Part shown: positions 1 to 11,699 of the stretch, one piece after another
How positions within the stretch are numbered: position 1 is the stretch's first letter
Layout: the number at the start of each line of letters is the position of its first letter
From: Butyriboletus loyo
Taxonomy: Eukaryota; Basidiomycota; Agaricomycetes; Boletales; Boletaceae
Assembly (NCBI GenBank): GCA_038093515.1
Contig: JBBPSI010000092.1
Coordinates: 31,566 to 95,565, forward strand
Direction: 5' to 3'
Length of the DNA stretch: 64,000 nt
The notes under the pieces: generated by a model
Seen by the model: the letters and a program-made list of their open reading frames with translations, nothing else
Database searches by the model: none
Told to the model about the DNA's origin: nothing
Made by a program: the position numbers and the translations under genes

Positions 1-163
1 GCGAGTTGTCATTTTCGCGAGGGGAATTCAACGCCTTCTTGGCGAATGGGAGGATAACGTTTGCAGACGCTTCGTTCTGCAACAACGCGCGCCACACCTC
101 CTTGGGGAGGTCAGCAGCGTGCCGGTATGGGTGTGCTTGACGAGTGGAGAGGATACTAGACAT
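1..163 (-). CDS. GNAT acetyltransferase paralogue, N-terminal part only (window edge)
   Basis: The reverse strand reads from an ATG at 163 to the window edge and gives the first ~54 codons of a protein starting MSSILSTRQAHPYRHAADLP. The DNA looks identical to the 5' end of the complete GNAT gene at 9416-10582. The catalytic acetyltransferase domain would lie outside the window, so it cannot be said whether this copy is intact. It belongs to a recent segmental duplication that also copied about 1 kb of upstream DNA, so its promoter region is nearly the same as that of the second copy. Confidence 0.75.
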   Translation of the reverse strand, partial: MSSILSTRQAHPYRHAADLPKEVWRALLQNEASANVILPFAKKALNSPRENDNS

Positions 164-1239
164 GATTAAGAAATGAGAAGCCTGACAATTGGAGGATGGC
201 CATAATCCTCCGGTTTTATATGCGGCGAGGCTAGAACAAGACGTACTCGGGAGCTGGAGCTGAGCACGGATGGCATCGTTCCAGACTGCATTGAGTCAGT
301 CGAACTGAACGTTCAATCCATCCTGTACAAAAAAATGATGCCAATGGAATGCCGCCGTTCAATGGAACCGAACATTGTGGCTCGAGGAATCGCGTAGGAA
401 TGGGTTAAAGAAACAATGTTAGGAGCCACGGATAGGGGACCGAGGGACGTCCTGTGACACTGCAACAAGCGCATAACCGGAAATTAGCAAGAGACTGGTA
501 CTCCGACACCGCAGCTCGCCCACGAAGGGCGACCGTTCCTTGAGTTTCTTAAGATCCCATTACCTTGAAAATGTTTTCGCGGTGAGAGATATAAGAGAAA
601 CTACGACCAACAAACCTGATTGTCAGTGAAATTTGATTCCACGTTAGGTTGGAAACGCGCCCGACGATCGTTTGGGGTATCCGAGGCTCGAAAATGTGCT
701 AACCACTCATGTCCTAGTACAGGTTGTAACGGTGACTTGCGTTAGGACCCAATAATATAGCAGATATCGGGCAGATAAGAACAACTCGAAACTCGGATGA
801 GTGGGGATGACTCGCAAATGACTTGAACAACGGAGAGCACGTTCGCCGAAATGGGGCCATCCTGGTGGTTCAAATTCAAACGTCACATTGTTCGGTGACT
901 AGCACCCGCCACAGGGTAGTGGTAGTACTCTAGCGCCACTAACTGAGCGGTAACAATATCAATCAACAGGACGGACGTACCAGATCCATGTCAGCATTCA
1001 CTCCCTGCTATTTGCTGCATTCGCTTTGCTTCCATGGAGCCGCCATCCAAAACTTCGTGGGAACAATATCCTTAAGCAGGACATACAACTAGCGGAAGGT
1101 CCGACAAGTCCCGATGAATGTTACAGAATGTATGTCCAGCTAGTCGTGTCGAGAGCCTATCGAACAGGCATAGGTTTACATCCACAGGAAGGCCCACGGA
1201 TCCACGGAACTCTATGCTGTGTTCCGGTGTTCTACATAA
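1..1239. repeat. Segmental duplication, copy 1 (left end beyond window)
   Basis: This block matches 10420-11647 in the same orientation (offset 10419 at the left end). The first ~170 bases, covering the 5' end of a GNAT gene, look identical. The intergenic part carries scattered substitutions and short indels, for example near 330, 530-570 and 1090. Similarity stops near 'gttctacataa' at about 1239. The left end is cut by the window, so the true unit is longer. It is a direct, dispersed duplication with about 9.2 kb between the visible copies. I see no terminal repeats or transposase. Confidence 0.93.
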
Positions 1240-2227
1240 TAACGTTGAGTGGACATGACCTTCGTGGCGCAACGATTCGCCGACGAAACGCACGAAGAAT
1301 AAGTTAAACGAGGAACGTTGGGAGTCACGGATGAGGGACCGGCAACCATCTAATAGCCAAGTGGCCCCGAAACGATCGAACAACAGCAGACATACTGGAC
1401 AAAGGATGTGGCCAACGGGTTAAAAGGGCAACGTTAGACAGCACGGATTAGAGATTGAAAGACGTTTAGTAGCACCGCAGTAATCGGAACACGTTGGTGC
1501 CAGATCAAGCACCGGAAGCAAGTACCACCCCAAAGTGCCACTGCACCCCTCGACTTCAGCCCAAGATGACATCACCCCGAAAATGATTTTCTGATGGGCA
1601 ATATAAAAGGTTTCCAGCTAGGTTCTAGATTTGGTTTTCTCCGCTTGCAAGGTTGGAGCCGCTACCCACGGGCCGCTAGATCCCACAGTTCCCACCTACA
1701 TATTCAGCACTTCCCGAATTATACGGGCGTAGTCGAGCGATGCGCTCCTCCAAGAACGACTATGTTATTAGCATGGCCAGAACCACGATGATCAGTGCTG
1801 GTAAGATGACGATTGACAGGAGCGCTCTACCATTCGTTGCTCATACAGTAACAGACAGCCACAACGACCAAGGCGAACTTGCTTACGGAGGATGAGTGTC
1901 TGGCTTTACTGGAATAGTGAATGAATTTATGTGAGCCACGCCCAGATTGTCTCACTTGGTCCTCAGTTCCCACGGGAATGAGGTATGTGTCGACCCATGT
2001 AAGAAGTAGAGCGACGAGAGTTTCTGGAAAGAGACCACGTGCAGGACAGAACTTGTAGGGTGCTTCCGCCTCCTAGTGAATGCTTATACTGCTGCACATA
2101 GTCTGTATATGAGGATTGACAGGAGATGATTCTTGCACGGGATATTAAAATAGATGCGGTGTACAATGTGACAAGTTGCAAATGATTGAGTGAAGCTTGA
2201 GGATCTAGATAGTGGGCAGAGCGCACT
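1240..2227. other. Intergenic interval with degenerate repeat modules
   Basis: I recognise no gene here. The open frames at 1026-1383 and 1594-1791 have no recognisable protein. Modules near 1300 and 1418 resemble, at low identity, the stretch at 402-560: a 'gttaaa' run, then 'aacgttrg', then 'cacggat'. Short 'atataa' runs also recur near 590 and 1602. This suggests old, decayed tandem copies of the duplicated intergenic DNA. Confidence 0.4.
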
Positions 2228-3292
2228 TTATTCCTTCCATGGATACTCAAACTTGGGCTGGTCCTTGCGCCTCCAAAGCTTTCTCCTGCAACCGATGATA
2301 AGTAGTCATTTGACACAGATGATGATGCGACACAAACTTTTTCTTGGTTGTCAGGTTCTCTGCAAATACCTCGACGCAGTGCTTTGTTTTGAACTCTCGG
2401 ATAAACCGAGGATCCCTGGAGCATGTGAAAAGTGAGAAAACGCGTGACGAGTGCATCAAACCTTACCAGAGCTCGCTAGCTATACCCAAGTCCTTGCAAC
2501 ATCGCATAAGGGCGTTGCTCTTGCATCCTTCGGCGGCGGTAGGGATACCAGATGGGTCGAAATACTCATTTTCACCTCTAGCTATGGCTACGAGCCTGCG
2601 AGGACAACTTGTTAGTCAACGGAGCGCAGCGCATGTTTAACTCCCCACCGTCCCTGGCAAACGAGTGCGTACTCTCTACTAACTATCTTGGGACCCACGT
2701 TCGTCTCCGTCCTTGGAGCGAGTCCCCAAGCACCGGGTCCGAAGGCCTTGTTCAAGATACGACGATACTTGATTTCGGGAAGGTATATAAGTCCATCTTC
2801 CAAGAAGTCAGGGATGCATAGGAAGCAAGGAGAGAGTTGCATACCAGGTTTAATCTCTATGTTCACTTCGTCGACGGGTGCAAGGAGGACGTCTGCAATC
2901 TCCCTCTGGAATGCTTCTACGGATAAGCCGTAGTAGCTCTTCGACCAATCGTTGGCTTCGCGGTCACCTCCGGATACAAAATCACCGGGAAAGGCGATTT
3001 GAGAGACGCGTGAAGACGCAGACTCGGCGGAGAGAATGCTCTCTGGAGGTACTTCGTCTTCGAGTGCCTCGCGGACCCCGGCTGTATCTGCCATTGCTTC
3101 GAAGATATCATCTCGGCTTACTTCGTTGGTGGTTGTGCTAGCCGGTGCTTTTGTTACGCGTGAGTTGGTTGCTGCAGAACGAGCGGGATAGGTGCGTGTC
3201 GACGTAGCATAGGTTCTGTGACACAAAATGCCCGCACTCGAAAGTCGACGTGCAGTAAGACACAGTCTCGCACTTTTCGCGACGAAAGACAT
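2228..3292 (-). CDS. MGM101: MGM101, mitochondrial genome maintenance protein
   Basis: The model is complement(2228..2285, 2338..2415, 2467..2595, 2649..2796, 2845..3292), which gives 286 aa from 861 nt. Introns are 48-53 nt with GT-AG ends. The family core is clear: a YYGLS segment, then [18 protein letters not shown], a REYALVCQG block, [17 protein letters not shown], and a basic tail [11 protein letters not shown]. In yeast, Mgm101 is a Rad52-like single-strand annealing protein of the mitochondrial nucleoid that is needed to keep mtDNA. The chosen ATG opens an arginine/serine-rich N terminus without acidic residues, as expected for a mitochondrial presequence. An in-frame ATG 27 codons upstream is possible but lacks this character. 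The 48-nt intron at 2797-2844 is in frame and would otherwise be read through. The gene lies head to head with the GCP5-like gene. Confidence 0.94.
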
Positions 3293-3410
3293 GGCGCACG
3301 ACCGTGCTCGAGTGTGTCTGAGGCTGGGGCTGCCAAACCTTGAACATACTGCACTGCCACCCCAGAGTATCACAAACCGAGCAAAGCACTGCCACCCCGG
3401 TCAACCCTTA
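3293..3410. promoter_or_regulatory. Short shared promoter between MGM101 and GCP5-like gene
   Basis: Only 118 bases separate the two divergent start codons, so both promoters and 5' UTRs must overlap here, or one transcript must start within the other gene. No clear TATA box is visible. The calling basis is the gene arrangement only. Confidence 0.5.
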
Positions 3411-6400
3411 ATGAATACACCCACCTCGGTCAGCTCTGTCCGGCCTCACTCAAGCTCGAGAGTACAAAGATCATCATCGAGCCTATCTCAACGACCGCCT
3501 TCAAGTTTGTCTTCAGCCCGACCAGCTTCGAGCGCCTCATCGTTGAGACCACACTCACGTGTCTCAACGCGTCCAAGCTCGCGCCTATCTCGACCTGTCA
3601 CTCGACAATCCACGCGTCTTCTACCACTATGCCAGTCACTCGTCACCCAAGTGACCGGATTGTCGCCCGATGCAGACGATGAAAACTTTCGTACCGCTGT
3701 GGATTTCGTGTCCAAGAACTTGGAATATTCCACTAAGGCTGGGGCGAGCGCCGACATGACTGCGATGGACAAACACTTCAGAGGGTAATATGCCAGTTGA
3801 TTGTCTCTATGTCATTTGGCAGTAGGTTTACGCGCCGGTAATTTAGTCACATTCTCAAAGCAAGCATCAACTCTCATGACGGCCTAGCGGATGCGCTACA
3901 GGAGTCGTATCATAAAGTGAAGCAACAGGCCAAAGAACTTACGGATCTCGACGAGCGGATTAAAGTAACCAGGATATACTTTTACCAGATAGATTAAGTA
4001 TGTTGACATCCCACACAGTTGTCACGCCTTCCGGACCATCTCCAGTTGCTTGTAAGTAGTTGTCCCTCAGATCACCCCTTTCTAATGTTTCTAGCTAGAT
4101 ATTGTTGTCATCTGTTCCCAGTAACACGACCCATGCCTTTGCGGAGATGTATAAAGATGTAAAACCATCGAAACCACCAGCACCAATAACATGGAAAGAG
4201 ATCCTTGCTGAAGAGCCGTTCGAAGGACAACACTGGGAAGGAGTATATGGCCTACCAGCTGGTAGCACTGTCAAGGGATGGGAAACTCGGAGTGGTGGAA
4301 GCACGCCCTCCCTTTCACCTTGGGATGAAGATGACTCTCTGGACAGTGACCGCATACCCCCCTCTTTCGAAGATTTACCTCCTCCCGTGACTGGAACGCC
4401 TGGAGATTCTGATTTTCTTCGTCGTGTTCACTACCAGCAAAATCGCCTTGAGTTGATTCAACGACTCAAGGTACACCAGTACTGGAGAGAAGATTGGAAA
4501 AGTGATGTAGATGTTTCGCGGCCGTTTGATATAGGCGATCCGTCGACTCTTGGTATGGATTTTTAATCTTGATTTTTTCCTCTCTTATGTCTGCTAGGTC
4601 CTGCGATGCTTCGTGTTCTTGGGGAGAGAACAACATTGGCCCTTGTCGGTCCAGAGCGAGAGGTGCGCAAGGAATATCTTTCTGGGGCATTATACCGAAC
4701 ATTTAGCGTATAGAAATATATTCATGAACGCGATGCGGTGCGCGAGGTACTGATTTGTCTCCAAGGTCGGAGGAATCTTATGATCTACACTACGTCAGAT
4801 ACATTTTCTTCGGTGGTATGAATCCAACTCTGCCAACGAGGCGTATATTGAGCTGACGAAATGCTAGCCTTCTCCGACAACACCACGTCTTCTGCACTTT
4901 ACATTGACAGCCCAGTCGTCGATCCTAGGTACTTTCGCACAGGTGACGACTACTGTATGTCATCTACGAAAGTTTGTGTCTGCTATCTTCGAGAGCGTTT
5001 CCGCCGTCCATGAAATTACTCCAAGCGGAACAATGCGCTTGCTCACTCACAACATCCGCTCAAGAACAATAGAGGCCTTCGCTGATGCCATCGACGCACA
5101 GATCCAAATATTCGACCGATGGTGCGCCAAGAAAGAAGAGGCCATTTGTTGTGCGTTAGCCGGGTGTGGTGACCCACACGTGGTCAGCCTTCTCAGTCTA
5201 GAGAAAGATGTCCGAGACACGTTTTCAGGGACCTTTGATGTCGTGCTGGACATCTTACATCGACTCGTCGGATATATCTGTCAATCCCACTCTAGATTTG
5301 ACCAAGCTGTTTGGAACATGGCTAATATGCCTACCCAACTTCCATCCGCGGTGGTTTCGGCGCTTCTGCTCGACCTTCTGCTACAGGCAGCAGAGGAACA
5401 ATGGTCCATGGGCAATGTCTCTACCTCTAATTCTCTCGCGCTTGTCTTTGCAAAGACCTCGGAACCGATCTGGCGCATGATCGAGAAATGGCTCAAAGAC
5501 GGAATGCCCGTGCGGAATGTTTGGGATTCCCCAGATGACATTCAGGCCCTTGATGAGGAGTTCTTCATCGAGGACAACGAACTTCCGCTAATGGACCCTG
5601 ATTTTTGGGCGGATGGTTACGTCCTTCGGTGTTCCGTCGTGCTGGAGGATGGGGAGAGGAAACAGCTCGCTGTTCCAGCGTTTTTAGGATCGGTGGTTGA
5701 TCACATCTTAGAAGCCGGCAAGGCTGTTGGACTACTTCGAACGATGGGTATCCATTTCTTTTCCGAAAATGCAAGGGGAGAGGGACATCCCCTTCTCGAT
5801 TGGAAGACCTTTGCACAGTTGTTCGAGTCTAGCGCAGCGAGCTCGCGAGATTCGGAATCGTTGTCACATTTGATATCGGAGGAGCTCTCTGCTTATCGTC
5901 TCGCTGGCGGTCTGCGACTATCACGGGTCCTCACTAAGGAATGCGAACTATCGCGTCACCTTGCAGCCGTTGAAGGACTATACTTGATGACAAGAGGAGA
6001 CGTAATCAGCAACTTCGCCGATGTCATATTTGCCAAGGTACGATCACTAGCCCCCATGTTTCCCGTGCTTTACCACTTTGCTTCGACGACGTTTAGATGG
6101 ACAGCCAACAAGCATGGAACGACTTTCATTTCCTGAACAGTGCTTTCAGAGACATCGTCGAGTCGACCAATTCGGACTGGATTGACGCTTCCCTCATTCG
6201 GCTCTCCCACAGAGGTAGCGGAGCTGCCACAATCTCCACTACTGTCAAGGCGATTGATGGGCTGCTCGTCGAATATGCTGTGCCATTTCCCTTGACGTAT
6301 ATCTTTAACCCCAGTGCGCTGCAAAGCTATTGTTCCCTCTTTGTCTTCCTCCTTCAGGTGAGAAGGGCGAAGTGCGTTCTGGAGAGGATCTTGCTCCGCG

Positions 6401-7330
6401 AAGCGGTAACAAACTTTGGGTCGAGGTCTGACCTGAAAGTGTTCTACGCGATGCGAGGAAAGCTCTCGTGGTTTATCAAGTGAGTAAACTGTGCTGTAGG
6501 GCCGATGGTATGGCCATAGTTTGTTGATGGTGAACTGCAGCGCCCTGTTCAATTTCCTGACCACGAACGTGAGTTCTCCTTCCCGGGTCCGGTGGTGTAC
6601 ATGATCTGACTCGTGTTACTCGTTCAGGTGATCTACGTCCAAGTGCTCAAATTCAGGTCCACATTCAGAGAAGCCAAGTCCCTGGATGAGATGATCAAGC
6701 TCCACAACGACCAGTGCGTTTTCCTTAGGTTCTACCACTTACATTGACGACATCATCATCCTAGCCTTGAAACACTACTGTGTAAATGCTTCCTTGACTC
6801 CACCGTACGTCCATCTCGTTACTTCCTCTGTTTTTGCGCTCGTCACTCACCCCTCTCCCTTCGCCGGCCAGACATCCTCCCTCTTGAAAGCGATACTGAG
6901 CATCTTGGATATGTGTATCCATTTTCGGACGTTCTTTACCACCTTTGCAGGAGACACGACGCATGACATCTCCCGTCTGTCGATCAGCATTCGACGGCAT
7001 CGGAGTCGCCGGCAACGACGACAGCGCAAGGACGTCATCGGGTTTTCCGCACCCCTACCTACCGATACCGAAGACGACTCGGACACGGACACAGATGTTG
7101 ACATGGACGCTGATCAGATTGAGGGAAGAGAGTTACTTGAACCGTCGTTCTCTGCCTCTCCGTCATATGCCAAAGAGGATTTTTCAACGCAGTTGGAGAA
7201 GTTGGCGGGGGAGCTAGATGGGTTGGTGAGGTATATACGGCGGGGCGTGGAGACTTTGGCGAGGGGAACGTCGGATACTGCGTCTGCGTTTGGCGTGCTC
7301 GCGTTTACGCTCGAAGACTGGGACTCGTGA
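3411..7330 (+). CDS. Gamma-tubulin complex component, GCP5-like (Spc97/Spc98 family)
   Basis: Twelve exons give 1103 aa: 3411-3784, 3847-3964, 4019-4051, 4099-4552, 4598-4662, 4714-4815, 4868-6037, 6097-6479, 6541-6568, 6628-6713, 6765-6804 and 6872-7330. The N terminus is low-complexity Ser/Arg. The GCP N-terminal domain begins around the ITWKEILAEEPFEGQHWEGV motif, a hallmark of GCP5-type proteins. The C-terminal domain shows VPFPLTYIFNPSALQSY, LLQVRRAKCVLERI and FREAKSLDEMIKLHNDHLE, as in proteins that bind gamma-tubulin. It should act in microtubule nucleation at the spindle pole body. An apparent in-frame TAG at 4711 is removed by the 51-nt intron 4663-4713. The C-terminal part carries an Arg-rich run and an acidic DTEDDSDTDTD run typical of disordered inserts. 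GCP6 is the main alternative. Confidence 0.87.
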
Positions 7331-7758
7331 TGTCAATTACAGTTATGTTGTGGTTGCTTACATGTTGTGAAAGTCGGACCTCAGGCTGGGCCGCCGGGCG
7401 CGTACATGAATGGTGTATTATATATTTGCCGTACCCATAACGTGGAACAATCAAAGTTGACGAGTCCCCACTATGAATGTGGGGTGAGGTTACGGGAATT
7501 GAGAGCGGAAGTACAAAATAGGTAGGAGAGATGTACCTTGTGAAAGTTTGTGCAGAACGAACCTGCATACTTGTTGATGTCATCGAGCGAGCAAAGATCT
7601 CTGTATTCCGGACACGCCATCGACATTCCGCACCATCGACATTCAAAAAAAATCTGCTGATCATACAGACACTTCTCTGCTCATGCACATGTAGTACACA
7701 TGTACCACAACCGAAATTTCGAACTTGGCCGATGATTACATAAACTACTCGTTTTGTT
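7331..7758. other. Intergenic interval, GCP5-like to MetAP
   Basis: This is the 3' UTR of the upstream gene plus the promoter of the methionine aminopeptidase gene. Both genes run in the same direction. I see no gene or RNA here. Short open frames on both strands have no recognisable motif. Confidence 0.5.
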
Positions 7759-9131
7759 ATGCTCTCGAAGCTCATTCGGAGGCAACTGTGGACGAGACAC
7801 CGACTGAGCCCAAGTCGCCCGCCGATATGCCTTGAGAATCGTTTGCGCTTTTTCTCCGCGCACGTCTCAGATAAAGAGGGGTCATTTGGAAGCTATAGCG
7901 TAATACTTCCTGAGGAACCTTTTGTCTGGGGTGTGTCGCACATCACGCCCCGCACCGTTCCGCCCAGAATTGGGCGGCCGCCATATGCGCGGACACTCGC
8001 GGATGACAAATCTACCCCCTCTAGAAGTGATAATCCCCAGGAGCCCTACGAGGATGACAGCCGAATTCGACCCGGGTGCGAGGAGGAGACCAAACTTCGG
8101 GCTTCCGCTAGGCTGGCTCGCAAGGTTCGCGAGTTTTCAGGGACTCTTGTTCGGGTGGGGATGATTCTCGAGTTTAATTAGTGAACAGCATGATGACCCC
8201 GTCCTCATATAGCCCGGTGTAACCACAAATTCAATAGATGGAGCGATTCATGACTTCATCGTCGCACATAGTGCTTACCCATCTCCTTTACTCTATTCGG
8301 GATTCCCTCGGTCGTGTTGTACCAGCATCAACAACGTTGTCACGCACGGCATACCAGACGAGTAGGTTCTGTTTATCATACCCGGAAGTGAAGCTAACGA
8401 GGACCAGTCGACCACTCGAGGACGGTGATATCATTAACATCGACATCACCGTTTACCTCCACGGCTATCATGGAGATACGTCCCAAATGTTTCTCGTCGG
8501 TACTGTTGTACGCATGCATCCTTTGTTTGTTGGCGGTTATCCATAAGTTGGTGCCTACAGGACCAGCCTGGACGCGACCTAGTCTCGATGACCAATGCAG
8601 CCCTGCAGGCTGGAATCAGCGCTTGCGGACCCGGGCGTCCGTTCAATTCGATCGGCCAGGCTATCCACGAATTGGTTCGTAACACCCCCTATTCGGTGTG
8701 CAATGCATTCTCGGGACATGGTATCGGAAAAGTCTTCCATCAGCCTCCTTGGATATACCATACACGTATGTTCTCTCATCCTCCTAGAATTTGCAATTCC
8801 CCATCACCCATCCCGTTGAAAGTAAATGAAGAACCGGGGATGATGCGCCCCGGACATTGCTTTACCATCGAGGTACGGATCTTCGATCAACGTACATAAC
8901 TGCCTTGTTTCAACCGTGTCAAACCTCAGCCTTGTATCGTCCAAGGATCCAACCCCCGAGTATGGATATTCCCGGATGGATGGACAGCGTCGACCGAGGC
9001 AAGTGATTATGTAGCTTATACGCGAGCCTTGTGAAACCCTGATGATGACGGCGTAGAACTGCGCTCGCAGCGCACAAGCCGAGCACATGATATTGATCAC
9101 AGAGACCGGTGCAGAGATTCTGACGTCATGA
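7759..9131 (+). CDS. Methionine aminopeptidase, type I, probably mitochondrial
   Basis: Exons 7759-8154, 8213-8361, 8408-8507, 8561-8765, 8823-8872, 8930-8998 and 9057-9131 give 347 aa. The pita-bread metallopeptidase fold of type I MetAP is complete. The expected metal and substrate residues are H177 ([10 protein letters not shown]), D194 ([11 protein letters not shown]), D205 ([11 protein letters not shown]), H268 ([11 protein letters not shown]), E300 (CFTIEP) and E339 (LITETG). It removes the initiator methionine from nascent proteins. The N terminus ([20 protein letters not shown]) is basic and lacks the zinc fingers of cytosolic MAP1. This fits a mitochondrial enzyme, though location is inferred. 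The sixth intron (8999-9056) starts with GCAAGT, a GC-AG intron. Skipping it would break the frame before the last glutamate ligand. The gene converges on the GNAT gene. Confidence 0.93.
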
Positions 9132-9415
9132 GAAGTGTGTCCATTGCAGAGCCTGTTGCGATCACATTGACGGTGCATTGCTGGTATAAGAGTGGAGTGA
9201 GTGAGTGACGCCTTTCCGCTCGACCTGAAGAATAGTTGTCGGCGGAAGATTGCGTATCCTCAATTCGGTCGTATATACACGGTATCGTGAATACAGTTCA
9301 TTCTCGTGTTGTGAGGGTAATATATGCTACATGACAGAATGAGTGATACAGGTGGCAGTGATCTAACTTGTAGGGTAGGGAGATGCTTGAACTAAAATTC
9401 TGGGTAATCAACGAT

Positions 9416-10582
9416 TTACCAATAACCAAGAGTGGTGCCTTTAAATCCAATTTCAACGTATCTCTCGACGTCCTTCACTTGTTGACCTTGAGGCCCGTTT
9501 AGGCCTTGGAAGCCTATCTTGTGGTATACCTTGCGCGCGGACGCTAACTCCTGTGAGTTGCCTACATAAAGAACGACCCGCTCCTTCATCTGGAGAATGC
9601 TACCAAAGGATCAGCATGCGGTTCAGAGTGCACATCAGTGGTAGATACTCACTCTTGACAGACACGGTGCAAAAGTCGTACTGCACAGCCGCGGCCCCTC
9701 CACTGCTCTGTTGTAAACACCTTGGTGACCGCCGTGACGTTGTCCGACTCTCTGGTAGTAGCAACCAGGCATGCAATCTCCGGTTCTTGACCCGCTTTCT
9801 GCACCACATGCACCCAAACCTGCTGATTAGTTATCAGCATCTTGGCCTCTAATTCCGCTCCTGCCTCATCAAGTATGAAAGGCCACTATCGCCACAAGGG
9901 TCATTACGATTCACGTGAGGATGACGGAGACAGTACCCACAGAAGTCTCGGAAAATGCCTTGCACATGGCTTTGAGCTCGTTTAAATGGGACATGTCCGC
10001 GCGGCAGAGAGCGATGACGATGTCCTCAGATCCCGGAAGAGAGGACACGGAATCTGAGGACTCCTTGAACGTCTCACTAGTGCAGAAGGTGAAGGTCGCG
10101 TCGTAGTACGGCCCCTCGAGAGCCTGAATGCCATGCTCTTGGCATGCGCTCTGCGCCTCAAAGAGCTCGGCAAACTTCTCCGTCACCTTCGCGATCGAAA
10201 AGACCGAAAATACTCTTTGGGGAGGGACCTCCTTCAACAGACAACGGACAAGCGACAACAATGAATCGGATATATTCGTGCCGTGCATTTCTTCCTGGGC
10301 AAGCTGGACCGACGATTTGCAAGAGACTATGAAAATGGGGTAGTTGCCTAGCGGTCCCTTGGTGCAAGATAACACAAACTCGACATTGTTTGCGTCATCG
10401 TACAGAGCAATCCACAATTGCGAGTTGTCATTTTCGCGAGGGGAATTCAACGCCTTCTTGGCGAATGGGAGGATAACGTTTGCAGACGCTTCGTTCTGCA
10501 ACAACGCGCGCCACACCTCCTTGGGGAGGTCAGCAGCGTGCCGGTATGGGTGTGCTTGACGAGTGGAGAGGATACTAGACAT
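9416..10582 (-). CDS. GNAT-family N-acetyltransferase
   Basis: Exons complement(9416..9599, 9653..9860, 9937..10582) give 345 aa. The C-terminal half carries the GNAT fold: a strand with VWVHVV, then VTKVFTTEQWRGRGCAVRLL, where the QWRGRGCA segment is motif A, which binds acetyl-CoA pyrophosphate. It is followed by VVLYVG, SARKVYHKIGF and the end GTTLGYW. The first ~220 residues form a conserved N-terminal extension seen in many fungal GNAT proteins. The substrate is unknown. The first intron uses GTACTG (phase 1), because reading through gives an early stop at 9911. A TATAAAA-like run on the minus strand at ~10635 lies about 55 bases upstream. The 5' end and upstream kilobase are duplicated at 1-1239. 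Confidence 0.85.
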
Positions 10583-11647
10583 GATTAAGAAATGAGAAGC
10601 CTGACAATTGGAGGATGGCCATAATCCTCCGGTTTTATATGCGGCGAGGCTAGAACAAGACGTACTCGGGAGCTGGAGCTGAGCACGGATGGCATCGTTC
10701 CAGACTGCATTGAGTCAGTCGAATTGAACGTTCAATCCATCCTGCACAAAAAATGATGCCAATGGAATGCCGCCGTTCAATGGAACCGAACATCGTGGCT
10801 CGAGGATTCGTATAGGAATGATTAAAGAAACAACGTTAGGAGCCACGGATAGGGGACCGAGGGACGTCCTGTGACACTGCAACAAGCGCATAACCGGAAA
10901 TTAGCAACAGAGTGGTACTCCGACACCGCAGCTCGCCCACGAATTGCGACCGTTTCTTAAGATGCCATTACCTTGAAAATATTAATATTTTCGCGGTGAG
11001 AGATATAAGAGAAACTACGACCAACAAACCTGATTGTCAGTGAAATTTGATTCCACGTTAGGTTGGAAACGCGCCCGACGATCGTTTGGGGTATCCGATG
11101 CTCGAACCACTCATGTCCTAGTACAGGTTGTAACGGCGACTTGCGTTAGACCCCAATAATATAGCAGATATCGGGCAGATAAGAACAACTTGAAACTCGG
11201 ATGAATGGGGATGACTCGCAAATGACTTGAACAACGGAGAGCACGTTCGCCATATTGGGGCCATCCTGGTGGTTCAAATTGAAACGTCACTTGTTCGGTG
11301 ACTGGCACCCGCCACAGGGCAGTAGTAGTACTCTAGCGCCACTAACTGAGCGGTAACAATATCAATCAACAGGACGGACGTACCAGATCCATATCAGCAT
11401 TCACTCCCTGCTATTTGCTGCATTCGCTTTGTTTCCATAGAGCCGCCGTCCAAAACATCGTGGGAACAATATCCTTAAGCAGCTAGTAGAAGGTCGGACA
11501 AGTTCCGATGAATGTTACAGGGTGTATGTCCACCAGCTAGTCATGTCGGGTGCCTGTGGCTCTCGTATCGAACAGGCGTACGTTTACATCCACAGGATGG
11601 CCCACGGATCCATGGAATTCTGTGCTGTGTTCCGGCGTTCTACATAA
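10420..11647. repeat. Segmental duplication, copy 2
   Basis: Direct-repeat partner of 1-1239. It covers the first 163 coding bases of the GNAT gene and about 1.06 kb upstream. Against copy 1 it lacks short stretches near 10935 and 11105, has an extra 'attaatatt' near 10980, and shows scattered base changes in the non-coding part. Similarity is lost after 'gttctacataa' at ~11647, next to the broken hypothetical gene at 11700-12303. Confidence 0.93.
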
Positions 11648-11699
11648 CGCCTTGATACGAAACGTTTCGGGTATAGTGTACAACCTTGATCAGGACAAG

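Noticed and set aside
862..885. tRNA B-box-like 'ggttcaaattc'
   Set aside because: No matching A box, acceptor stem or anticodon arm. The duplicated copy at ~11270 has changed in the box.
4690..4713. Nonsense mutation (in-frame TAG at 4711) in the GCP5-like gene
   Set aside because: A phase-0 GT-AG intron (4663-4713) removes it and leaves conserved sequence on both sides.
1..11647. LTR retrotransposon with the 1.2-kb direct repeats as LTRs
   Set aside because: The repeats contain a gene 5' end and lack TG...CA ends, and the DNA between them holds ordinary host genes, with no gag or pol.
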